Below, piece by piece: positions 54,288 to 63,358 of a DNA stretch of 64,000 nt. The stretch lies in assembly GCF_004187715.1 (NCBI RefSeq), contig NZ_QZWF01000002.1, forward strand, positions 1,054,001-1,118,000. The letters are read 5' to 3'. The translations under genes were made by a program, and so were the position numbers. This DNA is from Streptomyces sp. F001 (lineage in GTDB: Bacteria > Actinomycetota > Actinomycetes > Streptomycetales > Streptomycetaceae). The number at the start of each line of letters is the position of its first letter. Position 1 is the first letter of the stretch. Under the pieces are notes generated by a model. That model searched no databases, had not been told where the DNA came from, and worked only from the letters and a program-made list of their open reading frames with translations.

Positions 54288-55075
54288 GTGTCGGATGAAC
54301 TGTGGTCGCTGATCGAGCCGTTGTTGCCCCAGCCGGGTCCGAAGCTGGTGGAGGGCCGGCCGAGGGTGCCGGATCGGCAGGCCTTGTGCGGGATCTTGTT
54401 CGTGCTGCATACCGGGATCCAGTGGGAGTACCTGCCGCAGGAGCTGGGCTTCGGTTCGGGCATGACCTGCTGGCGACGTCTGGCCGCGTGGAACGAGGCC
54501 GGCGTGTGGGACCAGTTGCATGTGCTGCTGCTGAAGAAACTGCGGTCGGCCAAGAAGCTGGACTGGTCCCGGGCGGTGATCGACTCCTTCCACGTCCGGG
54601 CCGCCCGCAGGGGCCCAAAAGCGGTCCCAGCCCGGTCGACCGTGCACGACCGGGCAGCAAGCACCACGTCCTCACCGACGCCCGGGGCATCCCGCTCGCG
54701 GTGTCGCTGACCGGCGGCAACCGCAACGACGTCACCCAGCTGCTGCCCCTGCTCGACAAGATCCCCGCCGTCGCCGGGACCGTTGGCCGGCCCAGGCGCC
54801 GGCCCGACGCACTGCTCGCCGACCGCGGCTACGACCACGACAAGTACCGGCGCCTGCTGTGGGCCCGGGGCATCCGCCCGGTGATCGCCGAACGAGGCCA
54901 GCCCCACGGCTCCGGCCTGGGCACCTTCCGGTATGTCGTCGAGAGAACGATCGCCTGGCTGCACGGCTTCCGCCGCCTGCGCATCCGCTGGGAACGACGC
55001 GACGACATCCACGAAGCCTTCCTCGGCCTCGCCACCTGCCTCATCACCTACCGGCATGTGCAACGCCTTTGTTAG
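54288..55075 (+). CDS. IS5-family transposase, two frames with likely -1 frameshift
   Basis: The first frame starts at GTG 54288 ([20 protein letters not shown]) and carries [20 protein letters not shown] and [18 protein letters not shown] (first Asp). At the A4 run near 54616 the frame must slip back by one base, after which [40 protein letters not shown] (second Asp) and [20 protein letters not shown] (Glu) follow to 55075. A programmed -1 shift at such an A-run is normal for the IS427 subgroup, so this copy may be functional. Confidence 0.85.
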
Positions 55076-55555
55076 GACCTCTTAGCGCCGGTACTGCGCG
55101 AGCAGCATGCCGCGGGCCGAGGAGCCTCGAGCCCTGCATGCTCGCCCGACGGGCGCCTGTACCGGCGGCCGGGCGCAGCAACTGCTCTTTCCTTTTCCGG
55201 GGTGGGCGCGGCTCCGCCCGAATGCGTGCCGGTCGGCGGTGCGGCACGCTCCGCGCGCCGCACCGCCTCGCCGGGTGTCCGGTGGCCGCTGTGCGCCCAC
55301 CGGATCGAGCGCTGCGCGCGCTCACGCGTTGCGGGAGGCGGCAGGCGGTCCCGGTGCGCTGCGCGCCCTGCTCCCTCGCTCCGTGCTGCCGCATCCCTTG
55401 CCCGCGATGCTGCGCGTCATGGGGCCCCGGCACGCCCCGCGACGTGCCTCGGCCGGGAACTCTGCTGCGCATTTCGCTGGGGTGTGCGGGGTGACCGTGT
55501 CGGGGCCAGCAGCTGCGGGGTGACGTTGGGGTGTCAGGTCTCTCGGTGCTCGCTT
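55076..55555. other. GC-rich stretch with many GCTGCGC hairpins, no gene
   Basis: Neither strand has a convincing gene; the long frames are Arg/Ala/Pro-rich. Short stem-loops built around TGCGC are frequent, for example GAGCGCTGCGCGCGCTC at 55307-55323 and GTGCGCTGCGCGCCC around 55354-55368. The pattern recalls Streptomyces telomere-type sequence, but the position inside the window and lack of ordered palindromes keep this unproven. Confidence 0.4.
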
Positions 55556-55614
55556 AGTGGTCTGCGTCGTAAGTCCTTCGGGGGTTGACTTCGGAGCCGG
55601 TCGTGGGTGTGTGC

Positions 55615-55648
55615 GCTGTCAGCTGTCAGCTGTCAGCTGTCAGCTGTC
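55615..55648. repeat. 7-bp tandem repeat (GCTGTCA) x almost 5
   Basis: GCTGTCA is repeated at 55615, 55622, 55629 and 55636, with a fifth partial copy to 55648. It lies just inside the left end of the IS630 element and overlaps the C-terminal codons of the passenger frame. Copy number may vary between strains. Confidence 0.85.
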
Positions 55649-56100
55649 GAAGGCGGTGAGGTGGAGGTGGCAGGCGGTGTCGAGGGCGTCCTCCGGGGTG
55701 CCGCTGCCACTGCCGGTGGGCAGGAGGGCGTCCTGGTAGCGGTCGCTGGCCGGGTCGTGCAGGGCGAAGCCCCAACGGCTGGCGGTGCCGTGGTAGCGCA
55801 GGCGCATCAGCTTGACGCTCTGGCCGTAGGCCAGTTCGCCGTCCACGTAGGCGTACTGGCCCATGGCGGACGCGCAGGCCGGCCAGCTGCGGCCAAGCGG
55901 CCTTGGCGCGCATGTTCAGATACAGCTCGAGTTGGAGCCGGGCATGTTCCGAGGGTTGGCACAGCGGACATCCTGCCGGAGGGTCGGCGATCGGGGCGGG
56001 CAGGATACGGCCTGTCGTGATCCACTTCTCGTGATCGGCTTGCCCGCCTTGCCCGTTGCCCCTGCCCGCCCGATAACCCTGACCGCCTCCGAGCGCAAGC
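55640..56100 (-). pseudogene. IS630 passenger gene, hypothetical, frameshifted
   Basis: The upstream part reads WITTGRILPAPIADPPAGCP, LCQPSEHARLQLELYLNMRA and KAAWPQLAGLRVR. A frame change near 55870 leads into GQYAYVDGELAYGQSVKLMR, LRYHGTASRWGFALHDPASD and TPEDALDTACHLHLTAFDS. The CPLC pair with a following His may bind zinc. The combined protein of about 150 residues has no known function. Its start is unclear, and the C-terminus abuts the tandem repeat. Confidence 0.5.
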
Positions 56101-57230
56101 GGCTCAAGACGATGGCCTACGGCCACAAGACCGAGCACCGGCTCCGTCAGCGCGCCAGGTCGTCCTGCACGCGGCCCGGGGCCGCCCCAACGCCCGCATC
56201 GCCCGCGAGATGGGGCTGCACCTGGACACCGTCCGCACCTGGCGCGGCCGATTCGCCGAGCACCGGCTGCCCGCCCTGTCCGACCGCAAGCGCTCCGGGC
56301 GTCCCGCCTCCTTCACACCGCTGCAGACCGCCCAGGTCAAGGCCCTGGCCTGCCAACTGCCCGCCGAGAGCGGCACACCGCTCTCGCGCTGGTCGGCCCC
56401 GGAGCTGGCCCGCGAGGTCGTCGGCCGCGCCATCGCCGGCGCGATCTCCGCCTCCACCGTGCGGCGCTGGCTCAAGCAGGACGCGCTCAAGCCCTGGCAG
56501 TACCAGTCCTGGATCTTCATCACCGACCCTGCCTTCCGGTCCAGGGCGAGCGCGTGCTCGACCTCTATGCCCGCATCTGGAACGGCGAAGCGCTTTGCGC
56601 GGACGAGTACGTGATCAGCGCGGATGAGAAGACCTCCATCCAGGCCCGCTGCCGCTGCCACCCGCCCTGGCCCCGGGCAGGCCAGGGCGATGCGGGTGAA
56701 CCACACCTACGGCCGGGTGGCGCCCTGGCCTACCTGGCCGCCTACGACGTCCACCACGCGAAGACTTTCGGCCGCTGCGAGCCGAGAACCGGCATCGCCC
56801 CGTTCATGGCCCTGGTCGACCAGGTCATGACCCAAGAGCCCTACGCCAGCGCGAAACGTGTGTTCTGGGTCGTGGACAACGGCTCCTCCCACCGCGGCAA
56901 GAAGGCCGCCGACCGGCTGACCGCCGCCTACCCGAACACGGTCCTCGTCCACACCCCGGTCCACGCCTCCTGGTTAAACCCATGGAATCTACTTTCCGTT
57001 GTGCAGCGCAAGGTCGTGACACCCAACGACTTCACCGACCTCAACGAGGTCGCGACCGCTCCGAGCCTTCGAAGACCGCTACAACGCCACGGCACAGCCG
57101 TTCCAGTGGAGATTCACCACCTCCGACCTGGACGATCTCCTGGCCAGGCTCGACCGGCACACCCGAACCAGAAGAATCCTCCGCCGCCCCGGCAACATGA
57201 TCAACCCCCGAAGGACTTACGACGCAGACC
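56060..57230 (+). pseudogene. IS630-family transposase with several frameshifts
   Basis: Pieces in successive frames: ITLTASERKRLKTMAYGHKT; MGLHLDTVRTWRGRFAEHRL with STVRRWLKQDALKPWQYQSW; LDLYARIWNGEALCADEYVI with SADEKTSIQARCR (first Asp); KRVFWVVDNGSSHRGKKAAD (second Asp) with TVLVHTPVHASWLN; and SVVQRKVVTPNDFTDLNEVA. At least four indels separate them and the segment around the catalytic Glu is damaged near 56975. Not functional. Confidence 0.8.
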
Positions 57231-57232
57231 AC

Positions 57233-58561
57233 TTAGAACAGTGCTAGGCCCTCGCTGCTGGTGTCCGCGATGACTGGCCGGGCTGGCAGGGAGCCGTCCA
57301 GTGTCGTCCGGCCGCGCGCCACGCGGGCCGTCTCGGCCAGCCAGATGCGAAACCGTTCGGCGGCTTCGCGGTAGGGGACTCGCGCCAGGACACGGTGCTC
57401 GCCGGAGGGGCAGAAGTCGACTGTGACGGTGAGCAGGCAGGAACGGGGCGCGTTCTGACTGCCCGTCCAGGACGCGCGCAGGACACCGCAGGGCTTGCGC
57501 CCGCGGGGGGCTCGGTGGGTCGGGCGCAGTGATCGGCAGGCTATGTGGGCGGTCCATGCGGCGAGGTGCGGCAGGGGCAGGGTGGTGCGTGCGCGGCAGC
57601 CGGGGCAGCGGTGCCAGTGGCGAAGCCAGTGGTCGGTGTCGGTGTGGAAGAGGCGTGTGTAGCGGTTCGCCACGCGGATGTCGTTGCTGTACAGGTGGTC
57701 GGGGCGTTCCTGTGTGTTGCAGGACTGGCAGAGGGGGCGCGGACGTAGCCGTGTTCGTGGCAGTGGTCGAGGACGGTGGCGGCGCAGTGCGGCAGACGGC
57801 GCACGCCCACCCGGCCACCCTGCGGGAGGTACCGGGCTTCCTGCTGAGCACCGAGTACAGCTGGCCTTCCAGCTCTCCGTTGTACGGGCGCAGTGAGCGG
57901 CGGGCCGCCCTCGGGGCTCGTCGTCTGCCGACCGTCGGCGTCTCGGGCCTGCCGGGGGTGGGGGCGGCTCGGTGACGGCTGCGCTTGCCTGGCGGGTCCG
58001 CGCGGCGTGCACCCACTGCGTTTCGGTGTGCTCGGCCGCGTCGAGCAGCCTGACCACAGCGCGCGGCAGCCACCACGTCCGCTGCGTCCCGTCGCGGGTC
58101 TGCTCCACGAGTATCTGTCGCCAGTCGATCCCCGCCAGATGGTACGGCCGGCCGACTTCACGTCGTGCTGCCCGCTCGGGGCCGCCCAGCTCCTGCAGTT
58201 CCGCCGTGATGCGCCGGCGCCAACGCAGTGGCGTTTCCTCGTTGCACTCCTGCCTCGGCGCCCCACGAAACGGACCGATGCGGACCAGGTCCTGCCGATC
58301 CATCCCCACCGCGTTCAGTTCCGCGGCTGCCCGGCGCACCTCAAGCTCCGGAACACTCCACTGACCGCTGCTCGCCCTCACCGTCGCCACCACATGGCCG
58401 CCGAGCAGGACGTACCCCACCCGGGCATGGGCAGGAGAGCAGGTGAATGCCCCAGAAGCCGTCGGCACAGCACCGTCGGCCGTCAGATCGACCCACAGAG
58501 CGTCCGCGGCACTCAGGGTGATCAGGCCGTCCGTGCGACCGGGCATGACACGCTCTGGCAT
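57233..58561 (-). CDS. Endonuclease VII-domain protein, frameshifted in the zinc region
   Basis: The frame of 442 residues starts MPERVMPGRTDGLITLSAAD. The N-terminal 200 residues are beta-rich with QDLVRIGPFRGAPRQECNEE and WRQILVEQTRDGTQRTWWLP. The expected recombination-endonuclease-VII zinc site is spread over three frames around 57720-57810: WACAVCRTA in one, TVLDHCHEHGYVRAP (catalytic DHCH) in the next and PLCQSCNTQE in the main frame. Two single-base indels therefore disturb the His-Me nuclease site; if they are sequencing errors the protein is an intact nuclease. The C-terminal part continues with HWHRCPGCRARTTLPL and VTVDFCPSGEHRVLARVPYR. Confidence 0.55.
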   Translation of the reverse strand: MPERVMPGRTDGLITLSAADALWVDLTADGAVPTASGAFTCSPAHARVGYVLLGGHVVATVRASSGQWSVPELEVRRAAAELNAVGMDRQDLVRIGPFRGAPRQECNEETPLRWRRRITAELQELGGPERAARREVGRPYHLAGIDWRQILVEQTRDGTQRTWWLPRAVVRLLDAAEHTETQWVHAARTRQASAAVTEPPPPPAGPRRRRSADDEPRGRPAAHCARTTESWKASCTRCSAGSPVPPAGWPGGRAPSAALRRHRPRPLPRTRLRPRPLCQSCNTQERPDHLYSNDIRVANRYTRLFHTDTDHWLRHWHRCPGCRARTTLPLPHLAAWTAHIACRSLRPTHRAPRGRKPCGVLRASWTGSQNAPRSCLLTVTVDFCPSGEHRVLARVPYREAAERFRIWLAETARVARGRTTLDGSLPARPVIADTSSEGLALF

Positions 58562-58797
58562 ACCGACAGGCTAACGGTGCCAACGCGCCAACGGGTCTCC
58601 AAGCGCCTCGGTCAGCCGGGCCGCCGCCCACGCCGCATCCGCCGCCCGCAACTCCTTATTCCTGAGCATCTGGTTCGTCAGTCCCGTGCCCGCAGTCTCA
58701 CCACCAGAACGTTAAAAATCGGGCAAGTCGCCCTCGCGCATCAGCGGTCCCCGAGCTCAGACGAATTGAGCAACAGAGTCAGTGATCTTGTCTGGTT

Positions 58798-59969
58798 TCA
58801 TCCGGTGAGGCCGAGGAGTGCCAGGGGCCGACGGTAGTCGCGGGCCGCGTGCCGGAGGGCGGCTGCGATGTTCTTCTGGCCGTCTTGTCGGTGGAGGCCG
58901 ATGGCCAGGTTGCGGAGACTGGCCATTGTGCGGGGCAGTTGAGCGGTACGGATTGTGGAGTCGTCCTCGCGGAAGGTCCGGTCACGGACGTGGTGGAGGA
59001 GGTTCTCGATACCCCAGTGGCCTCTGATCCAGGAGGCGAGCTGGGCGCCGGTGGCCGCGCCGGGCGGCAGGCTGGTGATCAGGTAGACGCGCTCGATGGA
59101 CAGCTTGCCCGAGCCGAGGTCTCGTCTCCAGCGCACGACTTGGAGGGCCTGTCGGGCGTCGGGGTAGTCCAGGTGGGCGAACGCGGCGGTCTTCAGCCGG
59201 CGGATCTCGTCGCGGTGGTGGGCCCGGGTGCGCTGGTAGTGGTCGAGCGTGATCTCGCGCCAGGGCAGGGTGCGGACGCGGTCGAACAGGCCGGGGTGGT
59301 TCCTCTTCACGACGGCGATGTAGTGGGCTCCTCGCGAGCGCAGGTAGGTGCCGTGGCCGTGCTGGGTGTGCAGGGCGTCCGCCGTGATCACGGCATGGGT
59401 GAGGTCGACGGCGTTCAACAGCGGGGCAAAGGAGGGGATTTCGTTGCTCTTGTCGGCGACTTGGCGCTGGGCGAGGACCTCTCCGCTGTGCACCATCGCG
59501 GACAGCAGCGAGATCGCCACGGTGGTCCGGGTGCGTGAGCCACGGACGGTCTTGCCGTCCACCGCGATGGGCCGCAGCGTGCCCGGCTCATCACGGGTGC
59601 GGGCTGTCCGTGCGGACAGGAAGGCGCCGATCGCGGCATCCAGGGCGTCGCCGTCCAGACGGGCGAGCAGACGGCGCACCGTCGCCGGGTGCGGGACCAC
59701 CACCTGCCCACTCAGGGGGTCCGGGGGAAACCGAGGGTGCGCACGGCCCAGCGTGGTGCGTCCGTGATCCACTCGCCGATCGCGGCCAGGGAGCGGGCGC
59801 CGGCCAGCACCGCGGACAGCGGGTGCCAGCGGCCCCTGCGATCCCGCGGGTCGGGCACCGCGTCCAGGAAGGGACGCAGACCGGCTGCGTCGATGAGGGG
59901 TGTGGAGGAAGGAGCGTGGGCCAGGTGCTCCAGCGCGACGGGCATGGGGGATGATGCAGGGGCAGGCAC
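58798..59969 (-). pseudogene. ISAs1-family transposase, one frameshift
   Basis: The N-terminal frame begins at ATG 59969 with [20 protein letters not shown] and [20 protein letters not shown]. Near 59715 it shifts into the frame [20 protein letters not shown]. That frame holds [20 protein letters not shown] (first Asp), [20 protein letters not shown] (second Asp) and [20 protein letters not shown] (Glu). The gene is otherwise complete, so a single indel is the only damage seen. Confidence 0.82.
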
Positions 59970-60012
59970 GGTCTCGTTCGGTTCTCATGGGTCTCGACAA
60001 CCGCATGATCAC

Positions 60013-60431
60013 TGGCGCCGTGCCTGCACTGCTTCCCGACCCCAGAACGGGACATGACGCAACGTCACGAACAAGTCGCGTGAACCGGACCGATCCGCTT
60101 CATGCAATGCCCCTGGGTTGGCCCAGGAGGCATAGTGAGCCTAGGCCGAGCGAGTAGGCGCCGAGGCCGGTCGGCACGAGGGGGCGCCTGTCACGGCGCC
60201 TGTCTGCGATGCGGGGAGCACACACCCCTCAGTGTGGTCCCGCACTTTGCCCGTTGGCGCCTTCCGGTCGATGAGGGCTGTGGGGAGCCCGGGGCGCCGC
60301 CGACGACACGAGCGGGCCGGATATGGGCGTACAGCACGACGGCCCCCATCGGTGCAGATGGGGGCCGATCGCTGCTACTCCCAGCAATGCCAGGGGTACC
60401 GTTCTGGTGTCGAAGCAGAACGGAGCCAAGT
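60013..60431. other. Stretch without a supported gene
   Basis: Lies between the ISAs1 transposase and the XRE regulator. It is GC-rich with short inverted repeats such as the GGGGCGCCTGTCACGGCGCC region near 60180-60200. It should contain the promoter of the regulator; GGAGCC precedes ATG 60432. Confidence 0.4.
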
Positions 60432-61688
60432 ATGCCCGAGCACACCGACATTCCAGTCCCCTCGACATTCGGGCAGCGCGTTCAACGCGCCCGCGAACGC
60501 ACGGGGAAAACCAGGGCCGTCGTGGCGGGCCTCATTGACCAGTCCACCGAGTGGGTCAAGGCCGTCGAGACCGGCCGCATCGGAATGCCTCGCCTGCCCA
60601 AGCTTCTCCGGCTCGCGCATGTCCTCGGCATCGAGGACATCGCCGAGCTGACCGGGGATGAGCGCATCGCGGCCACCACCTACAGCAAGGCCCAGCACAA
60701 CACCCTACCCGTCGTGAAGCGCGCGCTGACCACCTACCAACTCGTCCCCGCCGACCGGCAGCCCGAGCCCGCCGAGGTGCTCGCTGCACGCCTGCGGCAG
60801 GCGTGGAAGCTGTGGCACGCCCGCGACCGCCGTACGGGCCCGAGGGACACCATCGAGGGCAATCGCTCCCGCATCGTCGCCCTTCTGCCCAGTCTGCTCG
60901 CCGACACCCAGCACGCCACGCGCGCGCTCGAGGGGGCCGACCGCCGGCGCGCCCTCGTCGCGCTCGCCGAGACCTACCACTTGGCCCAGCTGTTCCTGTC
61001 CTTCCAGCCCGCCCCAGATCTGGTGATGCTCACCGGTGACCGGGCCATGACGGCGGCTCAGGACGCCGACAGCCCGCGCGCGATCGCCGCGGCTGCCTGG
61101 TACGTCAACCACGTCCACCGGGACGCCGGAGAGGCATCGGAGGCGCGCGTCGAACTGGCCGAGCAGGCTGCCGCACTCCTGCCCGACCAGGACGACCCGG
61201 ACCACATCGCCCGCCGGGGCCTGCTCTACCTGGCGGTCGCCCTGTCGTACGCGAAGACGGGGCAGACCGGGGACGCGTGGCGGTATTGGGACAAGGCCGA
61301 CACAGCCGCCCGCCAGCTCGGGGACGACTACGCGCACCCCTGGCTGATGTTCGGGCGGGGCATCGTCGACGGCTACGCCATCACCATGCACAACGACCTG
61401 GTACAGCCTGGCAAGGCACTCCAGGTCGCGGACGCCCTCCAGTTGGACCGGATCCCGTCGGCGACCCGCCGTTCGTACCACCTGATCGAGACGGCCCGCG
61501 CGTACGGCATGGCCGGGGAGCGCGTGGCGGTCGTCTCCCTGCTCAAGAAGGCCTACGAGGAGTCGCCTGAGACGATCCGGTACAACCTGCACACGCGCAG
61601 TGTCCTGCCGGAGTTGGTCAAGTCGGGCCCGAGCATGGTGCGCGATGACGCCCTCGGATTGGCTCGTGACTTGGGGGTGCCCGTGTGA
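60432..61688 (+). CDS. XRE-family regulator with TPR-like C-terminus
   Basis: A 418-residue protein from ATG 60432 (MPEHTDIPVPSTFGQRVQRA). Residues about 14-65 are a Cro/C1-type helix-turn-helix (ARERTGKTRAVVAGLIDQST EWVKAVETGR). The remaining helical part has TPR-like segments (ALVALAETYHLAQLFLSFQP, AAAAWYVNHVHRDAGEASEA, RGLLYLAVALSYAKTGQTGD). It resembles the regulator at 14213 only in architecture. Two operator-like repeats follow its stop and precede a pair of small genes, which it likely controls. Confidence 0.85.
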   Translation: MPEHTDIPVPSTFGQRVQRARERTGKTRAVVAGLIDQSTEWVKAVETGRIGMPRLPKLLRLAHVLGIEDIAELTGDERIAATTYSKAQHNTLPVVKRALTTYQLVPADRQPEPAEVLAARLRQAWKLWHARDRRTGPRDTIEGNRSRIVALLPSLLADTQHATRALEGADRRRALVALAETYHLAQLFLSFQPAPDLVMLTGDRAMTAAQDADSPRAIAAAAWYVNHVHRDAGEASEARVELAEQAAALLPDQDDPDHIARRGLLYLAVALSYAKTGQTGDAWRYWDKADTAARQLGDDYAHPWLMFGRGIVDGYAITMHNDLVQPGKALQVADALQLDRIPSATRRSYHLIETARAYGMAGERVAVVSLLKKAYEESPETIRYNLHTRSVLPELVKSGPSMVRDDALGLARDLGVPV

Positions 61689-61694
61689 TCGCGT

Positions 61695-61740
61695 AGGGGG
61701 TAGGAAGCCTACCCCTCGCCAAGGGGGTAGGAACCTTACC
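61695..61740 (+). promoter_or_regulatory. Tandem palindromic operator-like sites
   Basis: GGGGTAGG-AAG-CCTACCCC (61697-61715) is a perfect 8-bp palindrome with a 3-base centre. A second copy, GGGGGTAGGAACCTTACC (61724-61740), lies about 27 bp downstream in the same orientation. They sit between the XRE regulator and the small gene at 61847 and look like binding sites for a dimeric regulator, probably the neighbouring XRE protein. Confidence 0.6.
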
Positions 61741-61846
61741 TCTCGGCGATCCGAACCGCTCCTACCGTCGACAGCTCAGACAGGACCCCCGCGACCGGGC
61801 GAACGGTCCGGGGGCGTGGCCACAGCCGCGAAGGAGCTGCGACACC

Positions 61847-62056
61847 ATGAAAGCTACAGCCCCAACCGAGCAGCGCTCACGGGGTGCGAAGATGACGATC
61901 GAGGTGTACACGGTCAGCCGGGACGGCGTGGTGAGCCCGCCGCGCGCCACGGTAAGCGTCCCGCACGACCAGACGCCGGAGCTGACGCCGCTGAGCACCG
62001 CGTACCCCCCGTGCCGCTGCCCGCGCTGCGTCGTCGGTGGAAGGGCCGCCCGGTGA
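61847..62056 (+). CDS. Small hypothetical protein with CxCxxC tail
   Basis: A 69-residue protein from ATG 61847; an internal ATG at 61892 (MTIEVYTVSRDGVVSPPRAT) may be the true start. The end PPCRCPRCVVGGRAAR has a CxCxxC cluster that may bind metal. It overlaps the next gene by 4 bases (GTGA), a coupling seen in regulator-associated small genes of Streptomyces. Function unknown. Confidence 0.55.
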   Translation: MKATAPTEQRSRGAKMTIEVYTVSRDGVVSPPRATVSVPHDQTPELTPLSTAYPPCRCPRCVVGGRAAR

Positions 62057-62544
62057 ACGCCACCCGCAATGAGACCGAGACTCCCGCGCTGTCCACCGGC
62101 CTGATGCGTGCCCAGGCGAGCTGGTTCCTCGATCAGCGCATGCTGCCGCGGCACCAGACGGTGAAGGGCTTCGGTGAGGACTTCCGCGGCTACCTGAGGC
62201 AGCTGATCCCGCGGATCGAGCAGCTCGCCGACGTCCTGCCCCCGGACGACGTTCCGGCGAAGGTGGCGCTGGCCGCTGTCGGCGAGGCCCGCCGGCGCCT
62301 GGATGAAGCCGAGTCGACGGGCCTGCACGGCGAGGTCGAACGCGTCAGGCGGCTGGCCCGGTCGGTGGTGGCTTTGTGCGACCATTACGACGCGCTGACC
62401 GGCGTGGCAATGTGCCTGGCCTGCGACAAGCCGATCGAGGCAGGCGACGCCTGGGTGCCGTACGACAGGTCAGCCCCTCCGGCAGCGCCGCCGCTCGGGC
62501 GGGTCGGATCCACTGCCGCTGCGCGAACGCCCCACGCCGCCGCT
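62053..62544 (+). CDS. Small hypothetical zinc-type protein, one indel near the end
   Basis: Starts at GTG 62053 (VNATRNETETPALSTGLMRA), coupled to the preceding gene. It is helical (FGEDFRGYLRQLIPRIEQLA, VERVRRLARSVVALCDHYDA) followed by CLACDKPIEAGDAWVPY. The expected continuation QVSPSGSAAARAGRIHCRCA, ending at TGA 62542-62544, is found one frame over from about 62465, so a single-base indel is likely there. The four Cys/His residues would form one zinc site. Without the shift the frame runs on to 63255 into an unrelated remnant. Confidence 0.5.
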
Positions 62545-62654
62545 GACGCGGCACCCTGCCCCGGTGAGGGGCCCCACGGCGACCGCAGGGCCAGGGTCCG
62601 CACCCACAGACGCCCGTCCCGCTGGTGTCCCGCAAGACCCCGGCGGGACGGGTC

Positions 62655-63255
62655 TTCCACGTCCGTGCGGCCGGTGCCCGTCTCGTGGTTGGCTGCCCTG
62701 CGGCCGGGCGGGCGGCTCGTCGCCACCATCGCGGGGACGGGGCTGATCCTCACCGCGGACAAGACGGACAACGGCGGCGCCGTGGGCCGTATCGAGCCCG
62801 ATGCGGCCGGCTTCGTGCGCACCCGCCACGGCGAGGACTACGACGACCCGGCGAGCCACGTCTGGGACGTGGCGCTGGAACAGGAGGGGGAAGAGGTGGC
62901 GACCTGCCGGTATCCGCTGCTGAATCCGCAGGATTCCTGGGGTGTCATGTCGATGCTTGGCCTTCAGGTCCTGGGCATCGACTGCCGGTACCGCGAGGAC
63001 GACCTGGACCGTGTGGCTGCTGCACCCCGACGGCTCCTGGGCGCGTGCCACGGCGACCGAGTTCCTCGGCGAGTGAGTTCCTCGGCTCGCCGACCGTGCA
63101 CCAGGGCGGCCCCCCGCCGCCTGTGGCGGGAGGTGCAACGGGTCCGCAGCCGGCTCGACCGGGAGGGCGAGCTCCCTGTCTACGGGGCCTGGGTCACCAT
63201 CACGCCGGACGGGGAGACGACCCTGTCCCGCGGTGCCTGGTCCGCCACCCTGTAG
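62655..63255 (+). pseudogene. Remnant of a PIMT-like methyltransferase of ATP-grasp peptide-maturation systems
   Basis: The frame reads SWLAALRPGGRLVATIAGTG, LILTADKTDNGGAVGRIEPD and VRTRHGEDYDDPASHVWDVA. Then TVWLLHPDGSWARATATEFL appears in another frame near 63010, and the last part LWREVQRVRSRLDREGELPV, ending TLSRGAWSATL, returns to the first frame. The pattern, especially HPDGSWAR and the LSRGxWSATL end, matches the C-terminus of isoaspartyl-methyltransferase-like proteins that accompany ATP-grasp ligases in graspetide-type clusters. The SAM-binding N-terminus is missing. Confidence 0.55.
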
Positions 63256-63358
63256 CCGCGTCCGCAACACGGCGGCCCCCCGGGCCCGCCCTCTGATCGG
63301 CCCCGCTCGTCTGCTTCCCCCGTGGCGGATGGGCGGGGCCTTCCCGCACCGGGTGCCG

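Larger units (their letters stand above)
55556..57230 (+). mobile_element. IS630-family insertion sequence with passenger gene, 1.68 kb
   Basis: AGTGGTCTGCGTCGTAAGTC followed by CTTCGGGGGTTGA (55556-55588) is matched by its exact complement at 57198-57230, a 33-bp inverted repeat. Flanking TA pairs are close but not perfectly placed. Inside are a minus-strand passenger gene at the left and a broken transposase on the plus strand. Confidence 0.85.
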
